This document shows, in pieces, positions 8,599 to 17,434 of a DNA stretch of 64,000 bases. Location: the NCBI GenBank assembly GCA_947253625.1, contig CAMYAB010000003.1:62001-126000 (forward strand), read 5' to 3'. The position numbers were made by a program, and so were the translations under genes. Numbering within the stretch: position 1 is the stretch's first letter; every line of letters begins with the position of its first letter. Under the pieces are notes generated by a model that worked only from the letters and a program-made list of their open reading frames with translations, was not told the DNA's origin and ran no database searches. Origin of the DNA: an uncultured Porphyromonadaceae bacterium. Lineage in GTDB: Bacteria > Bacteroidota > Bacteroidia > Bacteroidales > Porphyromonadaceae.

Positions 8599-8615
8599 GT
8601 GACCGACCGCCTACT

Positions 8616-10229
8616 ATGATGGATATCATCGACAATGCCCCCTCCGGTGACTCCGGAGCCCTCCTCGTAAAAGTATATGCCTCGGCCGTATCGGGGATAC
8701 ACGCCACCACAGTGACGATAGAGGCACAAGCCTCACGCGGTGCACGCTTTTCGCTCGTCGGCCTGCCGGATACTGCCGTGAAGGAGAGCCAAATGCGGGT
8801 CCAAGCCGCCATGGAGGAGAGTGGATACACGTACCAAAACATGAGGTACATCATCAACCTGGCACCGGCTGATATCCGGAAAGAGGGGTCGGCCTATGAC
8901 CTGCCTCTGGCTGTGGCACTCACGGTCCTCAACGAGCGGATCGAGTCGGAGCGCCTGAATCGGACCATGATCATGGGCGAGCTGTCGCTGGATGGCACTA
9001 TTCGGCCCATACACGGCATCCTGCCGATGGCAATACAGGCGGCACGTGAGGGCATGTACGAGGCAATGATCGTCCCGTACGAAAATGCACGCGAGGCATC
9101 TGTGGTGGAGGGGCTGACCATCTATGCGGCCCGAAAACTCCGCAACGTCATCGACTACATCAAGGGCGACGACAACGCACTGGAGCAGGTCCGGTATCTA
9201 GATCCGGATCTGGAACCACTCCCCACGATCGGCATGCCCGACTTTGCCGACGTGAAAGGGCAGGAGGAGGTGAAGCGAGCCATGGAAATCGCCGCAGCCG
9301 GAATGCACAACATCATCATGGTCGGCCCACCGGGCAGTGGCAAATCAATGATGGCAAAGCGTATGCCGACAATCCTTCCCCCCTTTACCAAGGAGGAGTC
9401 GATGGAGACGACGATGATACACTCCGTGGCCGGCGTACTCCCGCCCAACTCGGGGCTCATGCAGGTGCGCCCCTTCCGGTCCCCCCACCACAGCACCTCC
9501 AATGTCGCACTGGTGGGTGGTGGCTCCTACCCCAAGCCGGGAGAGATCTCTCTGGCCCACAACGGAGTGTTGTTTTTGGACGAGTTACCTGAGTTTCAGC
9601 GCAATGTACTGGAGGTGCTTCGGCAGCCACTGGAGGACCGCAACATCACTATCTCCAGAGCGCGCAAAACGGTCAACTACCCAGCCTCTTTCATGCTCGT
9701 GGCCTCGATGAACCCCTGCCCCTGTGGCAACTACAATAACCCCTACAAGCAGTGCACCTGTAGCCCGGGCATGGTCACCTCCTATCTGGGGCGTATCTCC
9801 GGTCCGTTGCTGGACAGGATCGACATCCAGTGCGAGATCACGCCGGTGCCATTTGACGCTCTCGCCCAAAAAGCCCCCTCCGAGAGCAGTGCCACCATCC
9901 GGGAACGTGTGATACAGGCTCGCAAAATACAGGAGGTGAGGTTCAGGGACTGTCCCGGCATCCACACCAATGCCCAAATGACTCCGAATCTGATGCACCG
10001 ATTTGTACATGTAGAGCCTCTGGGTATGCAACAGCTCAAGCTCGCAATGGAGCGCTTTGCCCTCTCCGCCAGAGCCTATGACCGCATCCTAAAGGTCGCA
10101 CGGACGATTGCAGACCTGGACGCCAGCGAGATGGTGCTGGCCCGACACATCGCCGAAGCCATCAACTACCGCAAGATGGATCGTGACTCCTGGGGTCACT
10201 ACTCCGCCTCACCAAAGAGCGAGTACTAG
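8616..10229 (+). CDS. comM: YifB/ComM family Mg-chelatase-like AAA+ ATPase
   Basis: A 537-residue protein with the full family layout: ChlI-type N-terminal domain (about 20-175), AAA+ module with Walker A GPPGSGKS (237-244) and Walker B LFLDELPEF, the SMNPCPCG block, and a C-terminal magnesium-chelatase subunit domain. ComM is a hexameric helicase that promotes branch migration during integration of transformed DNA in naturally competent bacteria; elsewhere its role is less clear. The first 17 residues (MMDIIDNAPSGDSG...) precede the usual family start near LLVKVYASAV and may be a true extension. It starts 17 bp after the lipoprotein gene. Confidence 0.92.
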   Translation: MMDIIDNAPSGDSGALLVKVYASAVSGIHATTVTIEAQASRGARFSLVGLPDTAVKESQMRVQAAMEESGYTYQNMRYIINLAPADIRKEGSAYDLPLAVALTVLNERIESERLNRTMIMGELSLDGTIRPIHGILPMAIQAAREGMYEAMIVPYENAREASVVEGLTIYAARKLRNVIDYIKGDDNALEQVRYLDPDLEPLPTIGMPDFADVKGQEEVKRAMEIAAAGMHNIIMVGPPGSGKSMMAKRMPTILPPFTKEESMETTMIHSVAGVLPPNSGLMQVRPFRSPHHSTSNVALVGGGSYPKPGEISLAHNGVLFLDELPEFQRNVLEVLRQPLEDRNITISRARKTVNYPASFMLVASMNPCPCGNYNNPYKQCTCSPGMVTSYLGRISGPLLDRIDIQCEITPVPFDALAQKAPSESSATIRERVIQARKIQEVRFRDCPGIHTNAQMTPNLMHRFVHVEPLGMQQLKLAMERFALSARAYDRILKVARTIADLDASEMVLARHIAEAINYRKMDRDSWGHYSASPKSEY

Positions 10230-10268
10230 CACTCCACCGACTATCCTCGGTCGTAGTACACCCACTTT

Positions 10269-10307
10269 GCCCAAAATGGAACCTTGGCCAATGGTCTCAT
10301 TTTGGGC
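10269..10307 (+). terminator. stem-loop after comM
   Basis: Perfect 10-bp inverted repeat GCCCAAAATG / CATTTTGGGC around a 19-base loop that itself holds TTGGCCAA, followed by ATTTTGTA. It is a likely but weak terminator for the tsaE-comM operon. Confidence 0.55.
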
Positions 10308-10317
10308 ATTTTGTATC

Positions 10318-10352
10318 AAAAACGGTGGAGAAAACCCCCACTTTTAGGTATT
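10318..10352 (-). repeat. possible remnant of a minisatellite tail
   Basis: CACTTTTAGGTATTGACA resembles the tail of the array at 44.7 kb (CACTTTTGGAAGTATTGACA) in the same orientation, but no 22-bp units are attached. A truncated copy or a chance match. Confidence 0.3.
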
Positions 10353-10468
10353 GACAGCCTAGGTGGATCTGACGAACTTTGGCTACGTAAAAGGGAGTGC
10401 GACCTGTGCGTGCGGTCTCAAGGACCCTAAGGGCGCACATCGTCTCTCTCAGTATAGTCACCAAAGCA

Positions 10469-11128
10469 ATGAAGATCCGGATGAAAAAGCGTATAGCCGT
10501 ATTATTTGCCACTATTGTGGCATGTGTGAGTATAAGTGGTGCCCGGGCTCAGAAAGTCGGAGCGGAGCAGCGTCCAGCCGACCATATAGTCCACCACCTC
10601 GTCCACTATGAGCATGACCACAGAGGGCGATGCATTGTGGGAGGAGCAATGTTTTTTTGGGCCGAGCCGGAAGAGAAGTCTCTAGCCATAACCCTATGCC
10701 CCGAAGTAGGGTACCTATTTAGCGAGGACTGGGGAGTAGGGATCCTCCTAGGCTATGAGCACGAACAGAGGATAAACACAGTAAGCGGACAAAAGGCTGT
10801 TGGGAACGCATTCAAGTTCTCGCCTTTTGTCCGCTATTACTATCTACATCGGTTGCCGTTCAATCTCTTTGTGGACGGCGGTGTGGGATTCAACTTCTCA
10901 AGCGAGCGACGCAACGATAGCACCGAGCGACGCAATGGCTTCGAAGTGGGGCTACGCCCCGGGGCTTGCATTGACCTCACCGATGGGCTTTGCCTCTGCT
11001 TGCGTATGGGCTTTGTAGGCTATAGGCACAACTACTTTATGGGTGAGGAACCCGGTGTCGGAAGTAACGGGATCGGACTTCGCCTTGCCCCGGAGGAGCT
11101 GATGATCGGCTTGGAACTGGAGTTTTGA
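10469..11128 (+). CDS. outer-membrane beta-barrel protein
   Basis: A 219-residue protein with a signal peptide (MKKRIAVLFATIVACVSISGARAQ, about residues 5-28). The mature part has alternating amphipathic strands (GILLGYEHEQ, FKFSPFVRYYYL, FNLFVDGGVGFNFS, FEVGLRPGACIDL, LCLRMGFVGYRH) and ends in a strand with terminal Phe (LMIGLELEF), the usual outer-membrane insertion signal. The predicted fold is a small 8-strand barrel of the porin-like/OmpW-like group; function unknown. It appears to be a single-gene unit facing the convergent metzincin gene, with only 18 bp between stops. The start could be 10469 or 10481. Confidence 0.8.
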   Translation: MKIRMKKRIAVLFATIVACVSISGARAQKVGAEQRPADHIVHHLVHYEHDHRGRCIVGGAMFFWAEPEEKSLAITLCPEVGYLFSEDWGVGILLGYEHEQRINTVSGQKAVGNAFKFSPFVRYYYLHRLPFNLFVDGGVGFNFSSERRNDSTERRNGFEVGLRPGACIDLTDGLCLCLRMGFVGYRHNYFMGEEPGVGSNGIGLRLAPEELMIGLELEF

Positions 11129-11146
11129 CTCCAGTGGCCGACCGGC

Positions 11147-12493
11147 TCAGTGTCCGGTCAGAGCCTTGGTTGAACGCCACGCTTGACGTCCGACAACGTT
11201 TTGGAGCGTCCAGTGCATGATCGGCACCTGATCCTGAGAGATGCTGACATGCAACCCATGACGGTCGTCCATAATGTTGGTGGAGCGGAAGAAGTTGGTC
11301 TCCGTCTCCTTGACATCCGTGTTGTTGCTGAGGTAAAACGAGTTGTCGCCCGGACTGTAGCTGACGGTGAGCTTTAGGTCATCATCGGGGGTGGGCTTTA
11401 GCCCTAGGTAGCGTCCGATGTAGTAGATGAACTCATTGGTACTGCTCTCCCCCTTTTTGTAGGAAGGTAGGATGTCCTGGGCTAGGAAGGGGATCCCCTT
11501 TTGGTACAGCTCCGGGCTTTGCCCCTCCGCCAGAGGAGCAGCCTCGATACCTCCGGGCATACCATCAGTGGTAGCCCCTTGTATGAGGTACTTGGGGGCA
11601 ATCCTTTTTTCCAGCACCGCTTTGCCAAAAGCTTTGATATTGTCCGAGGCCTCTGACACCAGCCATACATTGAGATAATCCTCTGATGGCCAGTCGACAT
11701 TGGGGGCATCGGCGATGATTTTCTCAAAAATTCCGGGCAGATCCTTGTCCCTGATCTGATCAGTAGCTATGTGGTACTGAGAGAGGACTCTATTGAGCCC
11801 CGGCTCTACCATCTTTTCGCCATTGGGATCGTACACTGCCGGGACAAACTGTATGCGTGCATCGACACCGGTCGCTGTCTTGACCACTGTATTGGCAAAA
11901 ACACGATTGAGCTTGTCGAGCTGCTTGGTGAAGACCCCATACTCATAGTGTATGCCGGACTCTGTCACCTCCTTGTAGGTCTGAATCAGGTGAAAAACGA
12001 TCGGGATGACCACACGCTCCGGACTCTTGGTCGGTGCAACAATGTGTATGGTGGCCGGGGCAGACTGTAGCTTTTTCCCGCCTTTCATGGTCACCGTGAA
12101 GGTCCTGTCCTGCCCGGCAAGAGCCGGATCCTTGGCTATGTAGTGGCGCGAAACTGTGTTGCCGGCTTCGTCACGCCAAACGAAGTCCTCGTCCGAGATA
12201 TTATCGAGAGGGATAATGTACTTCTTGCCCAACCGTGTATAGTAGCAGACGGGAGTAAGATCCACCTCGTTGTCGGGAGAGGCAATGAGATAGTCGTTGG
12301 AGGGCTTGAGGACAATGGAGTCTATGATATCGGGGTTGGTACGAGAGGTATCGTAGACCACATCCTGTCGGGGCGTACATCCAGACAGTAGGCCAAACAG
12401 CCCCAATGCAGAAAGCAACAGTGTGGTGATTGGCGCATTTGCGCTCATTTGTTCTTTATTTCGTCTCATGTTTGTAATCGTGTCGTGAATCAT
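11147..12493 (-). CDS. metzincin-type lipoprotein (BF0631-like) with destroyed zinc motif
   Basis: A 448-residue protein with a lipobox (LLSGC, Cys39), a beta-rich Ig/PKD-like N-terminal domain (about 55-155), then a metzincin-like domain (about 160-420) starting VVIPIVFHLIQ and holding a Met-turn-like NIMDD (406-409). The layout matches the Bacteroidales 'zinc-dependent metalloproteinase lipoprotein' family, normally with HEIGHxLGLxH. Here that site reads YYIGRYLGLKP (357-367): both zinc His, the catalytic Glu and the third His are replaced. At least three codons differ, so a sequencing slip is unlikely. It probably binds rather than cuts peptides. The start overlaps the RagB stop (ATGA); MRRNKEQ at 12469 is an alternative. 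Confidence 0.82.
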   Translation of the reverse strand: MIHDTITNMRRNKEQMSANAPITTLLLSALGLFGLLSGCTPRQDVVYDTSRTNPDIIDSIVLKPSNDYLIASPDNEVDLTPVCYYTRLGKKYIIPLDNISDEDFVWRDEAGNTVSRHYIAKDPALAGQDRTFTVTMKGGKKLQSAPATIHIVAPTKSPERVVIPIVFHLIQTYKEVTESGIHYEYGVFTKQLDKLNRVFANTVVKTATGVDARIQFVPAVYDPNGEKMVEPGLNRVLSQYHIATDQIRDKDLPGIFEKIIADAPNVDWPSEDYLNVWLVSEASDNIKAFGKAVLEKRIAPKYLIQGATTDGMPGGIEAAPLAEGQSPELYQKGIPFLAQDILPSYKKGESSTNEFIYYIGRYLGLKPTPDDDLKLTVSYSPGDNSFYLSNNTDVKETETNFFRSTNIMDDRHGLHVSISQDQVPIMHWTLQNVVGRQAWRSTKALTGH

Positions 12494-14019
12494 TTACGCC
12501 TCCAGCCGGGGTTTTGGGTCATGGCCTTGTTCTTATCCAGCTCAAACCGTGGGATCGGGAAGCTGTACCTAAAGTCATTGCCATCTAGGTGGTATTCTTT
12601 TCCACCCACTAGACGAGTGACCTCTTCTTGGTAGCGTTTCATGGCAATCCAAGTTGCATCGATCTCTGCGAGAAACTCCTTTTTGCGTTCGGTACGGATC
12701 TCGCGTAAGAGTTCGTCGATATTGGTCGGCACCGGATGCGTAGTGGTGTATCGAGCAGCGACAAACTGACCCAATATCTCCGCAGATAGATCTTTCTGCC
12801 CAAGTCGTGCGGCTGCCTCTGCGGCGATCAGGTAGGCATCGGCTAGTCGGAAAGGCATATAGACGCCGAATCCGGACCAGTACGAGGAGACACTTGCCAG
12901 ATTGTATTTTTTCAGTCGACCCTCCGGGGTGATGTAGGCCGCTTTGCGGATATCCTCATCGGTGTACAGATCTCTGAAGGCGGGCTCGAGATAGCCATTG
13001 GTGGTGGATTTGACATAGGATTCTATGAAATTCATCTTTTGTCCATTAGCTCCATCGGCAATGCGGAGAAAAAACTCGTCGTTCTCAAAGATACGCTCGG
13101 TCTTGCCACTGCCTATGTCGAAGATATCGGAGAGCTTTTCCGAGGTATTGACAAGGGTCCTTCCCTTCATCGCTTTTTGGGCATACGAGAGGGCATTGCT
13201 CCAGTCACTGGACTCCTTGGCCCCGCTGTCGGCCTTGTACCAATAGACATCTGCCAGGAAAGCATAGATAAAGTCTCGGCGTAAAGCAAAATTGTAGGGC
13301 TGTCGAGCTGTCTTGTCGAGTAGTTCGTTGGCTGTCTCTAGATCCTTGATGATCTGATGGAAGACCTTTTTCTGAGTTTGGCGTGGTGGCATGGCATTGC
13401 CGGCGTCATCCGTAGGGTCCAAGAACATAGGTACCCCCATCTGGTTGTCCTCATAGGGGGAGTAGTACTGTAGGAGCTTGTAGTAGCCGAACGCACGCCA
13501 TACCAATGCTTCGCCCATGACCATATTGCGCACATTGGGGTCGGTAATGATCATGTTGTCGATATCGGATACGATGAGGTTCAGCGGACCAAGCATTGAG
13601 TTGTACCACATCCAGACCTCGTCATCGGACGAAGTCCAGGCTAGATAGTCGTGACCCTGAGAGTTGTAGGCGTTGGCCTTGGCATCGTAAAAGCGCGATC
13701 CCTGGGTGTCGTCGAGTTGCATCTCCATCGAGTAGACACTGAGCAGGGTGCTCAATCTAAAGTAGGGCATCGCAAAGTTGTCCACTCCAAACAACGGTGC
13801 AAACTGCGGACAATTGGGGACGCTCATCATGCGCAAAAAGCTACCCAGGACATCGCGGTAGTCTTCGGCAGTCCGAAGTACCTTTTCGCCTCGTGGGGTC
13901 ATCGTAAGGAAGTCTTTACAACCTGAAAGCACCCCGGATAGGAGAAGGGCGACAAGGAGCAAAAGACTCTTGGTATATACTTTGCCGGTGTGAATAGTTC
14001 TTTTCATAGTGTTCTGCAA
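12490..14019 (-). CDS. RagB/SusD family nutrient-uptake outer-membrane lipoprotein
   Basis: A 509-residue SusD-like lipoprotein with signal peptide and lipobox (LLSGVLSGC, Cys34), followed by the characteristic KDFLTMTPRGEKVL start. The TPR-rich SusD core is recognisable (GEALVWRAFGYYKLLQYYSPY, PMRLADAYLIAAEAAARLG-like segment, EIRTERKKEFLAE) and it ends with the family's FRYSFPIPRFELDKN ... NPGW. It forms the lid of a SusCD transporter on the cell surface. With a protease-like lipoprotein in the operon, peptides are a more likely cargo than glycans, as for P. gingivalis RagAB (inference). It starts 16 bp after the SusC stop. Confidence 0.93.
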   Translation of the reverse strand: MQNTMKRTIHTGKVYTKSLLLLVALLLSGVLSGCKDFLTMTPRGEKVLRTAEDYRDVLGSFLRMMSVPNCPQFAPLFGVDNFAMPYFRLSTLLSVYSMEMQLDDTQGSRFYDAKANAYNSQGHDYLAWTSSDDEVWMWYNSMLGPLNLIVSDIDNMIITDPNVRNMVMGEALVWRAFGYYKLLQYYSPYEDNQMGVPMFLDPTDDAGNAMPPRQTQKKVFHQIIKDLETANELLDKTARQPYNFALRRDFIYAFLADVYWYKADSGAKESSDWSNALSYAQKAMKGRTLVNTSEKLSDIFDIGSGKTERIFENDEFFLRIADGANGQKMNFIESYVKSTTNGYLEPAFRDLYTDEDIRKAAYITPEGRLKKYNLASVSSYWSGFGVYMPFRLADAYLIAAEAAARLGQKDLSAEILGQFVAARYTTTHPVPTNIDELLREIRTERKKEFLAEIDATWIAMKRYQEEVTRLVGGKEYHLDGNDFRYSFPIPRFELDKNKAMTQNPGWRRK

Positions 14020-14035
14020 CCTTTCTTATAGAGGG

Positions 14036-17000
14036 TCAGATTCCCAATGTTATTTTGAACGAAAACTCTCGCGAGACAGGGTAGTTGAAAGCTCCTTGTG
14101 TCGCCACGTCCAATCCTCTGTACCGTGTAAAAGTGCAGAGATTGCGAGCGGTGAGGCTCATCCTCAAGGTAGAGAGCTTGGTGTACCTCAGCTGTGCCTG
14201 CGTGAAGCGGTACGAAAGGGAGAGATCGTTGAGCCGTAAAAAGTCACCCGGTGCATACTTGTCGGAGGTATGGTTGGAGGACCACTGCTCCGTGCTGTTG
14301 GTCGTGAATCGTGGCACAGTGGTGATATCACCGGCTTTTTTCCAAAAACCTAGATACTTGCGTTCACGGTTTGTATTGGAGACAGATAGGTTGGCAGTTC
14401 CCTGATGTCCGGCACCGGGGGCATCGAGCAGGTCGCTGAAGAGGGGGATAATGTGCCCCATCTTGTAGGTCCAGTTTGTCGTGAACTCAAATTGCTTGTA
14501 CTTTAGGTAGGTCCCAAATCCACCGATGAACATCGGGTTGGCACGCCCAAGCCACTTCATGGATGAGGTGAAAAATGGCTCATCACTGTAGCTATTTATC
14601 GGTTGGTTGAGAAAGTCCACCACGTCGGGGATCGTATTGAAGTCCCGAATGTAGTTGAGGTACTTTTCCTTATCTGCCGGGGAGTAGGTGTTCCAGCCGT
14701 CCAGCATGTGAGCGTACTCTCGCTTCGCTCTTTCGTTCATGTAATAAGTGGGGTTGCCGGTCAGGGGATTCACACCCGCATAGTCCCAGCCAAAAATACT
14801 TCCCACTTCGTGACCTACGACGTTCACCACACCACCTAGGTAGTGACCGTTCTTGGTGGCATCGATCCATGAAGAAAAGTTGTGCTGCGATCTGAGGATC
14901 CTATTTTTATTGCGGGCGATATTGAAGTTGGTGGAGAAAAGCAGGTCCGGTGTATCGATCCACTTTACGCGTAGGTCAAGCTCCCACCCACTATTTTCGG
15001 TAATTCCACCATTGGCTTTGACACTCCGTCGGCCGATGGATGGGGCTACCGGTAGTTCGTCCAAAATGTCGGTGGTGCGGTTGTTGTAGTACTCTGCTGT
15101 GATAAATACTTTATCGAGCACATTGCTCTCCACGGCCATACCGAGGTCCCTCTTGCGTTCCCACTTCACAGTGGGATTGGGAAACCTCAGTTCCTCTACC
15201 AGTCTGTTGCCCATATAGGTGTTGCCACCAAGGCGAATAACGGAAAATGGATAGGCCCTTCGGTCGATATTACCGGTGAGTCCGCCTGAAGTACGTATGG
15301 ATAGCTCTCGCAAGAAGGGGATGTTGTACCACTTTTCTTTGTGGACATTCCACCGTACTCCTATTGATCCGAGCGGAGTATACCTATTGACGTTTCCGAT
15401 CACGTCTGCCCCATCTGCACGGAGGTTCATACTGAAGATGTAGCGATCCTGGAGCAGGTTGTACATGGCCGATCCGATGAAAGAGACGGAGTGCTCTTGC
15501 CCGTCATTGGTGTGGTACAGTCCCTCGAGTCTACTTTTCAACTGCGCATAGCTGGGATTTGTACCATCGAACTGTGGCAGTCCCGTGATCCGGTAGTCAT
15601 CGTAGTACACAGGAGATTTGTACCCAAATCCATTGTACTCTCTCGACATAGCCTCAACTGCACCAAAGAGGGTCAGGATATGGTTCTCATTGATGGCCTT
15701 GGAGTAGTCTATCTGCAGACGTACTGCCCAGTTGTCGGACTGCGCTGTGGCCTCTCTCAGCTCGCCATTGTCGTACTGCTTGGGGTATATCGGGAATTGT
15801 TGGTAGATCAGCTTGGCCAGTTCTTCACCGCTATAGGAAGTGTAGGTATTGGGCGGTATCTCGGTCATGTCCTTTGAGTGGCTGATTCCTTTCCGCGCAA
15901 GGGCTTGCAGTGCGAGTCCTTTTATAGGCTCCCATCGGATGTTTAGGGTTGCATCTGCGTTCAGTGCGTTTTCGGTCCGACGAGTGCGTCTTAGCTCATT
16001 GAGCATGTTGAAGGTATTGTACTTCAGCATGTCGGAGGTGACGTTGGTAAAGTTATTAGGTAGGTAGCTGAGATCCGGCTCATCGGGAACCTCGTATTTG
16101 TTGGCAAATATAGCGTACCTAAATGGGTCCACTGCCGATGCGTGGTTCTTATTGATCCTGTTGTTGAGGTTGAGGTTGAGCGAAAAGATCCATTTGTCGC
16201 TTGGGCGGTAGTCCATGTTTACCAAAAAGCCCATGCTCCGATACTTATTGGCAAGGAGGATTCCCTGCTGGTCTGTATAGGATGCGGAGGTGTAGTAGGA
16301 TAGCTCTTCCGTACCCCCACGCAGGTTGATATTGTGGATGTGCGAAAAGCCGGTCCTAAAGATCTGATCCAGCCAGTTGGTGTTTCGTCCACGGAGGAGA
16401 GCCTCCTGTTGCATGTACTCCTCCTTGGTCAAGTATCCCTTCAGGTAGTTTCCATACAATCGTCCACCCCGTCCGGCTTTTTGCATCTGGTCGACACCAA
16501 AGTTGTCGATGATCATTTTCTCGTAGTCGAGTTTTTCGCCGGAGGACATCATTCCCAGGTCAACGTGTGGCATGGTACTCAAAGTGGCGGTCCCACTGTA
16601 GTTGATCTGAGTCTTGCTCCTAAATCCCTTTTTGGTCGTGATGACGATGACACCGTTTGCCGCCCTGGCACCATATATGGATGCCGCTGCAGCGTCCTTG
16701 AGGATGGAGATGCTCTCAATATCCTCGGGCATAATATTACCGATACCGTCCTGCATGATGGAGGCGGCATAGTTGCCTCCACTCACCTGCGGAATCCCCG
16801 TGAGCATGGGGAGCCCATCAATGACCCACAGTGGTTCAGTGTTGCCACTCAGGCTGTTTTCGCCACGGATAGTTATCTTGGCTCGACTACCAGGGGCTCC
16901 GGTCACGGTAGTACTGTTTAGTCCGGCCACCATACCGTCCAGTAGCTTGTCGACGGTCGAAAATCCCTTGAGTGTGAGGTCTCGTGCGGTGATCACCTTG

Positions 17001-17395
17001 GCAGATCCCACCATCTCGTGCTTTTGTACCTCGCGCATACCGGTCGCCACGACCTCCTCCAAGACATTGTCTGCATCCTGGAGCTTGATGGTCTTGACCT
17101 TACCCGGTCCTTTGACCTCTTTCTCGATAGTCTGTTTACCGACATACGAAAAGACAAGTGTCACAGGGAATTTTTTGGCGGAGAGATCAATCCTATAGTC
17201 TCCATGCTCGTCCGTAAATGTACCGACCGTGGTACCCTTTACCCGGACTGTGGCCATGAAGATCGGGGTGCCACTATTGTCGGTCACACGCCCCGTCAGG
17301 GTGCCGGAGCCTTCTTGCGCAAGGACCGACCCACACAGTCCCAGCAGCCCTATCATCAATAGGGTGATAAATGTCAGATTTCTCAATTTACTCAT
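14036..17395 (-). CDS. SusC/RagA family TonB-linked outer-membrane transporter
   Basis: A 1119-residue TonB-dependent receptor of typical SusC length. In order: signal peptide (LLMIGLLGLCGSVLAQ), a carboxypeptidase-regulatory-like domain (about 32-105, GTLTGRVTDNSGTPIFMATV), the plug with the SusC signature (VEEVVATGM-type segment, VDKLLDGMVAGL, PGSRAKITIRGENSLSG), the ANGVIVITTKKG block, and a 22-strand barrel ending REFSFKITLGI. It imports the ligand captured by the SusD partner using TonB energy. Second gene of the operon, 39 bp after the upstream lipoprotein gene. Confidence 0.95.
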   Translation of the reverse strand: MSKLRNLTFITLLMIGLLGLCGSVLAQEGSGTLTGRVTDNSGTPIFMATVRVKGTTVGTFTDEHGDYRIDLSAKKFPVTLVFSYVGKQTIEKEVKGPGKVKTIKLQDADNVLEEVVATGMREVQKHEMVGSAKVITARDLTLKGFSTVDKLLDGMVAGLNSTTVTGAPGSRAKITIRGENSLSGNTEPLWVIDGLPMLTGIPQVSGGNYAASIMQDGIGNIMPEDIESISILKDAAAASIYGARAANGVIVITTKKGFRSKTQINYSGTATLSTMPHVDLGMMSSGEKLDYEKMIIDNFGVDQMQKAGRGGRLYGNYLKGYLTKEEYMQQEALLRGRNTNWLDQIFRTGFSHIHNINLRGGTEELSYYTSASYTDQQGILLANKYRSMGFLVNMDYRPSDKWIFSLNLNLNNRINKNHASAVDPFRYAIFANKYEVPDEPDLSYLPNNFTNVTSDMLKYNTFNMLNELRRTRRTENALNADATLNIRWEPIKGLALQALARKGISHSKDMTEIPPNTYTSYSGEELAKLIYQQFPIYPKQYDNGELREATAQSDNWAVRLQIDYSKAINENHILTLFGAVEAMSREYNGFGYKSPVYYDDYRITGLPQFDGTNPSYAQLKSRLEGLYHTNDGQEHSVSFIGSAMYNLLQDRYIFSMNLRADGADVIGNVNRYTPLGSIGVRWNVHKEKWYNIPFLRELSIRTSGGLTGNIDRRAYPFSVIRLGGNTYMGNRLVEELRFPNPTVKWERKRDLGMAVESNVLDKVFITAEYYNNRTTDILDELPVAPSIGRRSVKANGGITENSGWELDLRVKWIDTPDLLFSTNFNIARNKNRILRSQHNFSSWIDATKNGHYLGGVVNVVGHEVGSIFGWDYAGVNPLTGNPTYYMNERAKREYAHMLDGWNTYSPADKEKYLNYIRDFNTIPDVVDFLNQPINSYSDEPFFTSSMKWLGRANPMFIGGFGTYLKYKQFEFTTNWTYKMGHIIPLFSDLLDAPGAGHQGTANLSVSNTNRERKYLGFWKKAGDITTVPRFTTNSTEQWSSNHTSDKYAPGDFLRLNDLSLSYRFTQAQLRYTKLSTLRMSLTARNLCTFTRYRGLDVATQGAFNYPVSREFSFKITLGI

Positions 17396-17434
17396 ACTCT
17401 ATGCCTAATAGTGATATTGTGGCTTCTTCTGTGA

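Noticed and set aside
10230..10468. Small gene between comM and the beta-barrel gene
   Set aside because: The short frames (e.g. 10108-10347 and 10363-10611) overlap real genes or the terminator and have no recognisable features.
14036..17395. Classification of the SusC/SusD locus as a polysaccharide utilisation locus
   Set aside because: No glycoside hydrolase, lyase, sulfatase or hybrid regulator lies alongside; the neighbours are lipoproteins, one of them protease-derived.
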